Shown one piece after another: positions 36,766 to 48,135 of a stretch of 64,000 nt of DNA (position 1 is its first letter; every line of letters starts with the position of its first letter). The notes below the pieces were generated by a model. That model saw only the letters and a list, made by a program, of their open reading frames with translations. It did not search any database and had not been told where the DNA came from. The translations under genes were made by a program, and so were the position numbers. This DNA is from Sipunculus nudus (Eukaryota > Annelida > Sipuncula > Golfingiida > Sipunculidae): the NCBI GenBank assembly GCA_026874595.1, contig CM049322.1, forward strand, positions 28,149,340 through 28,213,339, read 5' to 3'.

Positions 36766-37479
36766 ATTTAACAATGAGCGGTACTGTTCTTTTATTTATC
36801 GCACGGCACACGTATTGGTAATGTCTTCGTATCTCCGTCGTTCCTGCCTGTTGATAGTCCCTCTGATCTGCTTCAACGTAATCCACGTGACCTGTAATGT
36901 CCATCCATCCTGATGGTCACGTGATTATTCAGTCCCTGCAAACTAAACGTTTTCCTTCGACTGACATTCCTGTACATTCCTAGGTATCCATTACCTGCCC
37001 GCCCGTCCTATCTTTCATGTATCATACCATGCAGGGTCCTGTTTCTTAATTCAAAAATTTCAAAAATTCTGTATATTTTATATCTGTCAATCGTGTTGTA
37101 ATGTACCTACTATGTATATTGTGGTCTCTGAAACTAAATGACTTTTATCATCATACATGTACTTCCATTCCTTTCCATAAACACAAGACAGTTGTATTGA
37201 CAACAAATCAGATAGGTTGCAGTTTTTGGTCGGAGAGGGATGGAAATAATCAATATAGAGAGTGTGCCTCGGGCTGTTCTTTTGGCAGTCATATGTCTGG
37301 GAGCAGCAGCGGAGCTTGTGCACCAACATAGTGAGACAGTCTACATGTTGACAGGCAAAAAAAGATGAGTTTAGCAGTTCAGGCAGATATAGGTAAGGCC
37401 ATCATGTATATGGTGGGCAGCACCAGAGGACCGAATCAGTGATTGATTAAGGATATGATAAAAATATTGTGTATGGTGT
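36766..37479. other. unique sequence with E-boxes
   Basis: CCACGTGACC near 36887 and TCACGTGA at 36917-36924 lie in moderately AT-rich DNA. No gene recognised. Confidence 0.6.
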
Positions 37480-37770
37480 AATAGCCTGGAGTCGAAGCCA
37501 ATAGAGAGAGACCCAGTGTGTATGCATGACAAATCGCCGAGTCCCCCGTTATCAGTTAAACCAGGCAACCTGTCATAGAGCAATCACCCCCCGGCCAGGA
37601 GAAGCGCCGACCATCCACCGTCACTGTCGATCACGGTCCGCGGGGACCCTGGTGAAGGTCGGCTTCCTGTCCGGCTCTCTAACACTCCAGCAGGCAAACC
37701 GGGATCAGCACCAGGCAGACACACTCCCCCGGTCACCCGAGAACTCAGCCTGGGGTTAGGTATTTTACTA
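37480..37770. other. GC-rich island, possible exon of unclear frame
   Basis: The most GC-rich unique stretch in this part of the window. On the plus strand it follows AACCAG (37560-37565) as a weak acceptor and ends near GGGGTTAGGTATTTT, a possible donor. Two plus frames and one minus frame are open over most of it and none gives a known domain. One plus frame begins ATCHRAITPRPGEAPTIH and runs to a TAG at about 37757. A non-coding exon or regulatory DNA is equally possible. Confidence 0.25.
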
Positions 37771-38082
37771 GATTGATTTTCAGGTAGTAAATCCATGGGT
37801 GACTCCTAATACGTATTAACTGTAGAGACGATACGATTCTCTGGAATCTGGCTGGTATCCCTGCCTGGTTATCCCATGGCTGATGCTATGTTTAACATAT
37901 ACACAAAACAAGCAACTCAACCTGTGAAAGCTCCATTCTTGGAAATGTTTCATGTGTTATTGTGGATTGAATATTTTTCCTGTCCAAACTGCTCAGTAGG
38001 CCTAATGACATATATAAACCCCACCATTCCACAGCCTTCATTTTGGTATCTGATATGTTATAATCAAGCCTTGTTTTTCAGG

Positions 38083-38178
38083 CCATTTGAGGAGGACGAT
38101 TATTGTACGTGGAGATTCGACGACATGCAGACATTTTATGTTGCTGGTGACGTTGGATTCATAAAAAAGAATGTGTGA
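38083..38178 (+). CDS. weak candidate terminal exon
   Basis: A good 3' splice-site context (GCCTTGTTTTTCAG) ends at 38082. The following frame reads PFEEDDYCTWRFDDMQTFYV and continues about ten residues to a TGA at 38176-38178. The residues are mixed and acidic, as in a soluble protein, but no family was recognised. The frame also stays open upstream to 37876, and the upstream part is hydrophobic and less protein-like. No poly(A) signal or donor was identified with confidence. A chance frame is quite possible. Confidence 0.2.
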   Translation, partial: PFEEDDYCTWRFDDMQTFYVAGDVGFIKKNV

Positions 38179-39231
38179 ATTTACATGTGGAATTACATAT
38201 TTCTCTCGCCCTTATACCTTCGCTTTTTCTGTACGTCCACTAACATGCATTTACCATGAATACATAGAGCTCCTTATATATGAGACCACAATAACTTTTC
38301 TTTATCTTTCTTCATAAATCATATATATTCTATACGCATTAATGTCTTAACACGTTTTACTGTTTTACTGAACTTCACTCATTTTACTTATCTGGTACTG
38401 AAGGCCGTGTCAGTGCATTCTTAACAATTAAGATTTGTATACATACGAAGACTTCAATCTACGGGAGTTTAGTTTCATTGCCGAGGAGGGGGTGTCAGTA
38501 CCCTGAACATGAACTTAACCTCAAGGTCCACACCAACAACACATGACATCTGTGTTAATTAAAAGCGTACTTCTGTGGTAGATATCATCAAACTGACACA
38601 TAGGAGGGTTAGGTTATGTCATCAAAATCTAAAAGCAGCGTTCGGAGGGTAGTAAAAAGAGCCAAAACCCTGATATTTTCAAATGGAAACCGTATTTAAA
38701 TCCCAGTGAAAGATATGATAGACAGCCCTGTTGATTAATATACACAGGCATGTTGATTATGTATAATATACGGGAAAATGATATGTTATCAGGCGGCGTG
38801 ATGTGTCAGCGTGATCGTATACCACTGCAATGTGATGGATTTAGTCATTATCGATCACTCCGGGCCTCATGCTGTGATTGCACCTCCATGTATACCGGCG
38901 TACACGCATACTGTCATGTGCTTTGGTCGGTACGGTATCGGAGCTACTTATTTCCCTTTCTGGGCAGTTAGACATCTCTATGGGGCCCCTAAAGTTATTT
39001 AATAGTCTCGGTTATCCATTTGGGAAAGACTTAGAATAGGAATTGCAGTAGAGGAAGACAGGTGGCTGACAGGAAGGATATTAAGGGTTTAACGGATGGC
39101 GATGGTGAGGAAATACTGCTGATTCTGTTCACATGGAGTCTCTAAATCCATCCCCAATATCAAAATGTCACTTCTTTAAGCATTCCAAACACATGGTCTA
39201 AAGGAATGGAACATCTAATATATGAGACTCA
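38179..39231. other. unique sequence, nothing recognised
   Basis: Two overlapping frames at about 38750-39002 show no domain. No repeats or RNA genes were seen. Confidence 0.6.
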
Positions 39232-40985
39232 CAGGAAGGACAAAAGAATGTAAGAATAGAGAGAAACACACTCAAGTCCAAGGGAGGAGGGCAGCAGAAC
39301 ACACATAGACACAGGCAAGGTAAAAAGGAAAAGGGAGCAACAGGATATACAGAGGCAAAGACAGAGATAACGAAGGACAAGACAGCAACAGAACAAACAG
39401 AGGCACATACAGATATAACGAAAGACAAGGGAGCAACAGAACATAGAGCGGCACAGACAGAAATAACGAAGAACAAGGGAGCAAAAGAACATACAGAGGG
39501 ACAAACAGAGATAACGAAAGACAAGGGAGCAACAGAACATACAGAGGCACACACAGAGATGACGAAGGACAAGGTACCAACAGAACATACAGAGGCACAT
39601 AAAGAGATAACGAAGGATAAGGGAGCAACAGAACATACAGGGGCACAGACAGAGATAACGAAGGACAAGGGAGCAACAGAACATACAGAGGCACACACAG
39701 AGATAACGAAGGACAAGGTAGCAACAGAACATACAGAGGCATATAAAGAGATTATGAAGGATAAGGGAGCAACAGTACATACAGGGGCACAGACAGAGAT
39801 AACGAAGGACAAGGGAGCAACAGAACATACAGAGGCACAAACAGAAATAACGAAGGACAAGGGAGCCACAAAACATACAGATGCACAGACAAAGATAACG
39901 AAGGACAAGGGAGCAACAGAACATACAGAGGCAAAAACAGAGATAATGAAGGGCAAGGTAGCAACAGAACATACAGAGGCACACACATAGATAACGAACG
40001 ATAAGGGAGCAACAGAACATACAGAGGCAAAGACAGAGATAACGAAGGACAAAGGAGCAACAAAACACACAGAGGCACAGACAGAGATAACGAAGGACAA
40101 GGGAGCAACAGAACATACAGAGGCACACACAGAGATAACGAAGGACAAGGTACCAACAGAACATACAGAGGCACATAAAGAGATAACGAAGGATAAGGGA
40201 GCAACAGAACATACAGGGGCACAGACAGAGATAACGAAGGACAAGAGAGCAACAGAACATACAGAGGCACACACATAGATAACGAACGATAAGGGAGCAA
40301 CAGAACATACAGAGGCAAAGACAGAGATGACGAAGGACAAAGGAGCAACAAAACACACAGAGGCACAGACAGAGATAACGAAGAACAAGGGAGCAACAGA
40401 ACATACAGAGGCACACACAGAGATAACGAAGGACAAGGTAGCAACAGAACATACAGAGGCACATAAAGAGATAACGAAGGATAAGGGAGCAACAGACATA
40501 CAGGGGCACAGACAGATATAACGAAGGACAAGAGATCAACAGAACATACAGAGGCACAGACAGAGATAACGAAGGACAAGGGAGCAACAGAACATACAGA
40601 GGCACAGACAGAGATAACGAAGGACAAGGGAGCAACAGAACATACAGAGGCACAGACAGAGATAACGAAGGACAAGGGATCAACAGAACATACAGAGGCA
40701 CAGACAGAGATAACGAAGGACAAGGGAGCAACAGAACATACAGAGGCACACACAGAGATAACGAAGGACAAGGGAGCAACAGAACAAAGAGAGGCACAAA
40801 CAGAGAATACGAAAGACAAGGATGCAACAGAACATACAGAGGCACAGACAGAGATAACGAAGGAAAGGGGAGCAACAGAACATACAGGGGCACGCTCCGA
40901 GATAAAGAAGGAAAAGGAACAGTATAACATACAGTTGCACAGACAGAAATTAAGAAGAACGAGGGTGCATCAAAACGTACAAACA
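39232..40985. repeat. minisatellite, 48-bp unit, about 35 copies, higher-order structure
   Basis: Unit: AACGAAGGACAAGGGAGCAA followed by CAGAACATACAGAGGCACAG and ACAGAGAT. Both ends are degenerate. The plus frame reads TKDKGATEHTEAQTEI and is broken by CACATAG stops near 39988 and 40276 and by a one-base deletion near 40494; the minus strand reads VCASVCSVAPLSFVIS and stays open for 433 codons. Marker variants show block duplication: the GGTACCAAC variant recurs at 39573 and 40149, exactly 576 bp (12 units) apart. The long frames follow from the unit length and are not called as genes. Confidence 0.95.
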
Positions 40986-40992
40986 AAGCAAA

Positions 40993-40994
<2 letters not shown>

Positions 40995-41031
<37 letters not shown>
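40995..41031. repeat. (TA)n microsatellite
   Basis: About 18 TA units close to the right end of the 48-bp array. Confidence 0.95.
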
Positions 41032-41035
<4 letters not shown>

Positions 41036-41269
41036 AGTCAGGTTATTGTCATGTCACTCTCACATGCCTAAATTATTAGAATAGCCGGGATATGATATTA
41101 TGCGGGCTTCATTGTATTAAATAAATCAACAATAAAGAGGAAACAGAAATGTTTATGAATATTTATATTGCACAACAGCATATCGAATAACGTTTTACTT
41201 AACTAGCGTTATTTTCTGCAATTTTTGTGCCGGAGTAGCTGTGGCAGCTTCATAGAGTCACAATAAATG

Positions 41270-41760
41270 ACTGAAAGATGATTTGTCAACCGAAAGTGAC
41301 GCAGCGTCAGGGTCGATGCGTTAAACGCTGGAAATAGGCGCCGCAGTTAAAACGTTATGAAAGGGGATTTCCAGACGTAAGGAGGCAGCGTTTACAGTGC
41401 ATGCTTAATAATATCTCGGCGAAACGTCATTGACGTGTAAACCGCGGCCTTGGAAATATCAGAAGTTCACTATGACCTGTGAATGCGTTGGCTCTTGTTA
41501 ATGTACGTGTGATAACATTACTCATGCCATTAGAAAAGAAACGCAATGTTCCTGATTAAAGTTGTTTCTGAACATGTTAATTAGCTGATTGACGGTATAT
41601 CTAGGCCTACACTAGGCCTTCCGCGCACGGGAGGGAGATGTGATCGGGATACGCCTGACCGATTACAGGCTCCTGGCCTACTTGGTTGCCTTGGTGGCGT
41701 TCATGTGTTAACTGCGTACTCATATCATTGCTGAGGGGTTGGAGTATGACAACGGGATTC
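41270..41760. promoter_or_regulatory. candidate conserved non-coding island
   Basis: A CG-containing unique stretch with no open frame of note. It contains GCTGATTGACGG near 41584-41595, one base from the PBX/MEIS word TGATTGACAG, and TTGACGTGTAAACCGCGG near 41430-41447. Composition and motif density set it apart from the AT-rich flanks. Its function is inferred only. Confidence 0.3.
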
Positions 41761-41826
41761 AGATTTATGTGACAATAAACGGGACTTCAGATTAACCGAT
41801 ATAACAGTAAGAGGGATAAGACTAAG

Positions 41827-41830
<4 letters not shown>

Positions 41831-41892
<62 letters not shown>

Positions 41893-41910
41893 TTATATAT
41901 ATATATATAT
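41831..41910. repeat. compound (TA)n(TG)n(TA)n microsatellite
   Basis: About 16 TA, 10 TG and 13 TA units in a row with one TTT break. Confidence 0.96.
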
Positions 41911-43095
41911 CATGACACAAAATATTCAGTGAGGATGCATAAAAATAGTAAATACCGAACTAAATATAAATTATACATAAATCAATAAAGCATCATTGAC
42001 AAATGTGAAGTAGATTTAAAAATATTATAGAAAACCTGGCCATATGAATAATCAACGGTCAATTAAAATTGTTATATTTTATTCAAGTTTATAAATACTG
42101 TGAATTAGAGGTAAGTGGAGATAATCCACAATCGTGCTTCGCCCAGCAATATATCAAGAAAAAACAAGTGACCCAAGGGTCATGACGCTCAGCTGACTGG
42201 GAAGAGATTTGCAAAAGGAAATTTTATCATCTGAATGGTAGTATATAACCATTAAACTGAAGCATCAAACAGATTAACCAACAGGCTGAGATTGTGTCTG
42301 TATTAATACATCTCAAAAATAGAAAAAAAGGGGAAACTTAAAAAAAAAATACAGGTGGCTCCACCAGTCTGCAGAAACTAATAAAATCACTTAATGGTCA
42401 ATATCCATGCAAAGAAGCATGGTGGTCTCTGGATTAGTTGTTCAGATACTTCAGCTTTTTTATCAAATTTTCCATTATTCTGAGGGATACTTTGGAGTCC
42501 TATAGCTTAAAGGATATGGGTAACAGAGACCTAATTTCAGGTTTCCATAGACACTTTTCATGGGCCTCCTTGCATGACAAGAATGAAGATTCTAGGTCCA
42601 GTTGTTACAATTTGTACCCTGTTGACAGATAACCACATCTTTAAAGGTCTCAAAAATAGAGAAAATAATTCGTAAAAATTTGAAAAAAAAGAGGTGGCAC
42701 ACCCAGTCTGCTAAAACTAATGGAACATGTCATGATCAATATGTATGCCAAAAACCATGAGCATCAGTGTTGTAGTTATTGAAATACTTTTCATAGGTCT
42801 CTCAGAATGTCAAGAATGAAGATTCTAGGTCCAGTCTTTACAATTTGTGCCCTGTTAACAGATGTTAACATTTTTAAAGGTCTCAAAAATAGAGAAAACA
42901 ATTCGTAACAAGTGACCCATGGGTCATGACGCTCAGCTGACTGGGAAGAGATTCGCAAAAGGCAATTTTATCATCAGAATGGTAGTATATACCCATTCAA
43001 CTGAAGCATCAAAGAGATTAACCAACAGGCCAAGATTTAGCCTGTATTAATATATCTCAAAAATAGAGAAAAAATGTGTAAACTTTAAAAACTAG

Positions 43096-44272
43096 AATAC
43101 GGGTAGCCGACAAGTGACTATGTGTATCCGCCAAAGTCAGAGTTGAACGGTTGAAGTGAGGCATGGATTGAGTGGCAAGGGGAAATAGAGTGAGGTATGT
43201 TGCATATTAGCATGCATGTCTGCAGCCTAAATGTGTATGTAGGTTGTGCCACCTACCACAAATCCAGAAACCTGTCCAAGTTGTATACATATGCAAATTT
43301 TTAGGCAGAAAAGTCAAACCACTACATGTATATGAGTGATTTTAGCCGACGGCAGACAAACAGACAGACGCTGTGCAAAAGTGGTTGCAGGTGGCCCCTC
43401 CAGTTTTGTGAATGATAAAGACCTATGTGAGATCTATATACATGCAAAATTTTGGCCCAATCGTTCAAACGGTTCCCGAGATATGAGCTCGGATGTCTGC
43501 AGCATAAACTAGAATGTAGAAGGCGCCACCTGTCATAAAATCAAGAAAGCTATCCAGGATGTATAAAACTGCAAAATTTTAGGCAGATATGTCAAACCAC
43601 TGCCGAGATATGAGTGACATTATCCCACGGCAGAAAACAGACAGACGCTGTGCAAAAATGGTTGCAGGTGGCGCCACCAGTTTTGCGTATGATAAAGAGC
43701 TATGTGAGATCTATACGCATGCAAAATTTTGGCCCAATCGGTTGAACGGTTCCCGAGATATGAGCTTGGATGTGATCAGCGTGAACGTGAATGTAGGTGG
43801 CGCCATCTTTCATAAAATCAAGAAAGCTATCCTGGATGTATATGTATGCCGAATTTCAGGTGAATTAGTCAATTCACTGCAGAGATATGAGTGATTTTAA
43901 CCCAATGCAGATGAACAGATGGACACTGTGCAAATATGGTTACAGGTGGCGCCACCATTTTTGTGTATGTTATAAAGCAATCCAAGGGCTACATTTGTAT
44001 AAAATTTTATTTCCTGATTGGTCAATCGGTTCCCGAGATATGAGGGTTTATGTGTGGAAACAGACGCACAAATGGACGCTGGATAGAGGGGAAAGGTCAG
44101 AGGTCAACACAAATTGGTTAGGCACTAGTTCACATGTGACTCAATAAGTGGTGTAAGTTTCGAAAAAATCGGTCCATTTTTCTCAGAGAAGCTCTCTGGA
44201 AACAAACGTGGCGGCGGCGGAGGAACCCGGTCAAAAACATAGTATCTGCAAAACTTCGTTTTGGAGGATACA
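43096..44272 (+). mobile_element. second repeat family nested in copy 4
   Basis: It splits a core unit of copy 4: the uninterrupted order ACTTAAAA...ATACAGGTGGCTCC (42336-42362) is here separated by about 1.18 kb. Ends that pair imperfectly are GTATCCGCCAAAG (43124-43136) and CTTCGTTTTGGAGGATAC (44254-44271). Inside are about three 280-bp units, each made of two related halves: TGCAAAATTTTAGGCAGATA...CCGAGATATGAGTGA and TGCAAAATTTTGGCCCAATC...TTCCCGAGATATGAGC. GGTTCCCGAGATATGAG recurs at 43471, 43748 and 44028. Half-units of about 140 bp recall the roughly 160-bp core repeats known from bivalve pearl-type elements; that link is from general knowledge and untested. Confidence 0.65.
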
Positions 44273-45907
44273 AAAATACAGGTGGCTCCACCAGTCTGCA
44301 GAAACTAATAAAAACACTTAATGGTCAATATCCATGCAAAGAATCATGATGATCTCCGCATTAGTTGTTCAGATACTTCAGCTTTTGTATCAAATTGTCC
44401 ATTATTCTGTGGGATACTTCAGAGTCCTATAGCTTGAAGGATATGGGTAACACTAACAGAGACCTAATTTCAAGTTTCCACAGTCACTCTTCATGGGCCT
44501 CCTTGCATGACAAGAATGAAGTTTCTAGGTCCAGTTGTTGCAATTTGTACCCTGTTCACAGATAACCACATCTTTAAAGGTCTCAAAAAAAGAGAAAAAA
44601 AATCGTAAAAAATTTGAAAAAAATAGAGGTGGCACACCCAGTCTGCAGAAACTGATGGAACAGCTCATGATCAATATGTATGCCAAAAATCATGACCATC
44701 AGAGTTGTAGTTATTGAGATACTGCACTTTTTGTATCAAATTTTCCATTATTCTGGGGGGTATTTTGGAGCCATACAGCCTAAAGAATATGGGTAACAGA
44801 GACCTAATTTCAGGTTTCCATGGAGAATTTTCACGGGTCTCCCTTTGTGTCAAGAATGAAGATTCTAGGTCCAGTTTTTATGATTTGTGCCCTGTTAACA
44901 GATGTTCATATCTTTAAAGGTCTCAAAAATAGAGAAAAAAAATCATAAAAAATCGAACGAAACAGGTGGCGCCACCAGTCTGCAGGAAGTGATGACACAT
45001 CTCATGATCAATAGTTATGCCACAAATCATGACCATCAGTGATGTAGTTATTGAGATATTGAAGTTTTTGTATGAAATTTTTGACTACTCTGGGGGTACT
45101 TTGGGGCCCCATAGCTCAAAGGATATGGGTAACAGAGACCTAATTTCTAGTTTCCAAGGAGATTTTTCATGGACCTCTCAGTGTGTAAAGATTTAAGTTT
45201 CTAGGTCCAGTCTTTACGATTTGTGCCTTGTTAACAGATGTTCACATTTTTAAAGGTCTCAAAAATAGAGAAAAAAATTCGTAAAAAACTGAACGATACA
45301 GGTGGCGCCACCAGTCTGCAGGAAGTGACGGAACATCTCATGATCAATATGTATGCCAAATATCATGACCATCAGTCAAGTATTTAATGAGATATTGAAG
45401 TTTTTGTATGAAATTTTTTACTTTTCTGGGGGGTACTTTGGGGCCCATAGCTCGAAGGATATGGGTAACAGAGACCTAATTTCTGGTTTCCATGGAGACT
45501 TTTTATAGGTCTCTCAGTGTGTCGAGAATGAAGATTCTAGGTCCAGTTTTAACGATTTGTGCCTTGTTAACATATGTTCACATTTTTAAAGGTATCAAAA
45601 ATAGAGAAAAAATTCGTAAAAAATCGAAAAATACAGGTGGCGCCACCAGTCTTCAGGAACTGATGGAACATCTTATGATCAATATGTATGCCAAAAATCA
45701 TGACCATCAGTCAAGTAGTTAATGAGATATTGAAGTTTTTGTATGAAATTTTTTACTTTTCTGGGGGGTACTTTGGGGCCCCATAGCTCGAAGGATATGG
45801 GTAACAGAGACCTAATTTCTGGTTTCCAAGGAGATTTTTCATGGACCTCTCAGAACCCCAAGTTACAAGGTTCTAGGTCAAGCGGTTACGATTTGTGCCT
45901 GGTTAAC

Positions 45908-46004
45908 GGACAGACGGACGGACAGACGGACAGACAGACGGACAGACGGACGACGGACAAAGAGTGATCGCTATAGCTCAGATGACTTTCAGTCAGCTGA
46001 GCTA
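45908..46004 (+). repeat. internal 3' end 1: GACG microsatellite plus hairpin
   Basis: GACG/GACA tetranucleotides at 45908-45959 are followed by the hairpin at 45975-46003 (AGCTCAG/CTGAGCT stem, GACT/AGTC inner pairs, TTC loop). The sequence then re-enters a core unit through TAAAAAATCGATAAATACAGG. Confidence 0.85.
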
Positions 46005-46964
46005 AAAAATCGATAAATACAGGTGGCGCCACCAGTCTGCAGAAACTGATTAAACATCTCATGATTAATATGTATGCCAAAATCATGACCATCAGTGATG
46101 TAGTTTATGAGATATTGAAGTTTTTGTATGAATTTTTTCACTATTCTGTGGGGTACTTTGGGGCCCCATAGCTCGAAGAATATGGGTAACAGAGACCTAA
46201 TTTCTGGTTTCCATGGAGTGTTTTCATAGGTCTCTCAGAATGTCAAGAATGAAGATTCTAGGTCCAGTCTTTACGATTTGTGCCTTGTTAACAGATGTTC
46301 ACATTTTGAAAGGTCTCAAAAAAAGAGAAAAAAATTCGTAAAAAACTGAACGATACAGGTGGCGCCACCAGTCTGCAGGAAGTGACGGAACATCTCATGA
46401 TCAATATGTATGCCAAATATCATGACCATCAGTCAAGTATTTAATGAGATATTGAAGTTTTTGTATGAAATTTTTGACTTTTCTGGGGGGTACTTTGGGG
46501 CCCATAGCTCGAAGGATATGGGTAACAGAGTCCTAATTTCTTGTTTCCATGGAGACTTTTTATAGGTCTCTCAGTGTGTCAAGAATGAAGATTCTAGGTC
46601 CAGTTTTAACGATTTGTGCCTTGTTACCAGATGTTCACATTTTTAAAGGTATCAAAAATAGAGAAAAAATTCGTAAAAAATCGAAAAATACAGGTGGCGC
46701 CACCAGTCTTCAGGAACTCATGGAACATCTTATGATCAATATGTATGCCAAAAATCATGACCATCAGTCAAGTAGTTAATCAGATATTGAAGTTTTTGTA
46801 TGAAATTTTTTACTTTTCTGGGGGGTACTTTGGGGCCCCATAGCTCGAAGGATATGGGTAACAGAGACCTAATTTCTGGTTTCCAAGGAGATTTTTCATG
46901 AACCTCTCAGAACCCCAAGTTACAAGGTTCTAGGTCGAGCGGTTACGATTTGTGCCTGGTTAAC

Positions 46965-47061
46965 GGAGAGACGGACAGACAGACGGACAGACAGACGGAC
47001 AGACGGACGACGGACAAAGAGTGATCGCTATAGCTCAGATGACTTTCAGTCAGCTGAGCTA
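46965..47061 (+). repeat. internal 3' end 2: GACG microsatellite plus hairpin
   Basis: Same structure as the first internal end, with the hairpin at 47032-47060, exactly 1,057 bp further on. It re-enters a core unit through the same TAAAAAATCGA junction. Confidence 0.85.
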
Positions 47062-47776
47062 AAAAATCGATAAATACAGGTGGCGCCACCAGTCTGCAGA
47101 AACTGATTAAACATCTCATGATCAATATGTATGCCAAAATCATGACCATCAGTGATGTAGTTTATGAGATATTGAAGTTTTTGTATGAATTTTTTCACTA
47201 TTCTGTGGGGTACTTTGGGGCCCCATAGCGCGAAGAATATGGGTAACAGAGACCTAATTTCTGGTTTCCATGGAGTCTTTTCATAGGTCTCTCAGAATGT
47301 CAAGAATGAAGATTCTAGGTCCAGTCTTTACGATTTGTGCCCTGTTACAGATGTCCACATTTTTAAAGGTCTCAAAAATAGAGAAAAAAATTCGTAAAAA
47401 ATAAAAAAAATATAGGTTGCGCCACCAGTCTGCAGGAACTGATGGAACATCTCATGATCAATATGTATACCAAAAATCATGAGCATCAGTGTAGTTAATG
47501 AGATATTGAAGTTTTTGTATGAAATTTTTTACTATTCTGGGGGGTACTTTGGGGCCCCATAGCTCGAAGGATATGGGTAACAGAGACCTAATTCCAGGTT
47601 TCCAAGGAGATTTTTCATGGACCTCTCTGGGTGTAAAGTAAGAAGATTCCAGGTCCAGTGGTTACGATTTATGCCTTGTTAACGGACAGACGGCCGGATG
47701 GCCGGACGGCCGGACGGACGACGGACAAAGAGTGATCGCTATAGGTCAGATGACTTACAGTCAGCTGAGCTAAAAA

Positions 47777-48135
47777 CCATTCAAGGTTTATCCAAGGATA
47801 GTGATCATACAGCCACGAAGGAAAGCCGCCAAAATATCCCGTTCAGCATTGGCCTCAGAAAAAAGTGTGTGGTTTTGATAGATTGCGGTGTTAGTGTTAG
47901 CACGCGGGACTGTCCGCTGACTGGCCATGTATGTGGTATGAGTGTTAGGTGTAGCAATCAGGCCGGGCTTGTAGCGACATAGCCGGCCCTTATTCTCCGC
48001 GCTCCTCCGAGACGCTCCAAAACGCGCCTCAACATGGGAGCAATATGACCACTTATGTATTATGTATAGCGCTGCCGAAGCTTGAAAAGCCCCGCCGGGG
48101 TCCGCCACAATACAAGCACCGTACGCCTGGCGGTT
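47777..48135. promoter_or_regulatory. candidate conserved non-coding island
   Basis: A CG-rich unique segment right of the composite element, with TGTGTGGTTTTG (Runx-like) near 47867 and short inverted GC words (CCCCGCCGGGG near 48090). Minus-strand (47788-48108) and plus-strand frames overlap without a known domain. Gene or regulatory function is not established. Confidence 0.3.

Larger units (their letters stand above)
42164..47776 (+). mobile_element. composite pearl/Helentron-like array, copy 4
   Basis: A 5.6-kb composite of one family on one strand. Two 5' ends (ACAAGTGACCCA(A/T)GGGTCATGAC; 42164 and 42907) both carry TGACGCTCAGCTGACTGGGA. Twelve core units of about 335-347 bp are marked by GGTGGCGCCACC or variants at 42353, 42693, 44281, 44628, 44965, 45301, 45636, 46022, 46357, 46693, 47079 and 47414. 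Three 3' ends (45908-46004, 46965-47061, 47685-47776) each have a GACG/GACA microsatellite, then AGTGATCGCTATAG, then a hairpin with AGCTCAG and CTGAGCT arms. AGTCAGCTGAGC at the 3' end is the reverse complement of GCTCAGCTGACT at the 5' end. A second family lies inside at about 43096-44272. No transposase, Rep or helicase frame is seen; the element must depend on proteins encoded elsewhere. Confidence 0.8.

Noticed and set aside
39198-40986. Cysteine/serine/leucine-rich open frames of 392-585 codons on the minus strand
   Set aside because: These come from the 48-bp repeat. Two overlapping minus frames are open at once, the plus frame has stops, and no start, signal or flanking domain supports a gene.
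43589-47149. Many short frames of 60-100 codons in the 43-47 kb repeats
   Set aside because: They recur only because the repeat units recur; the peptides are the same unit translations and contain the GACG tract read as SVCLSVCPSV-like strings.
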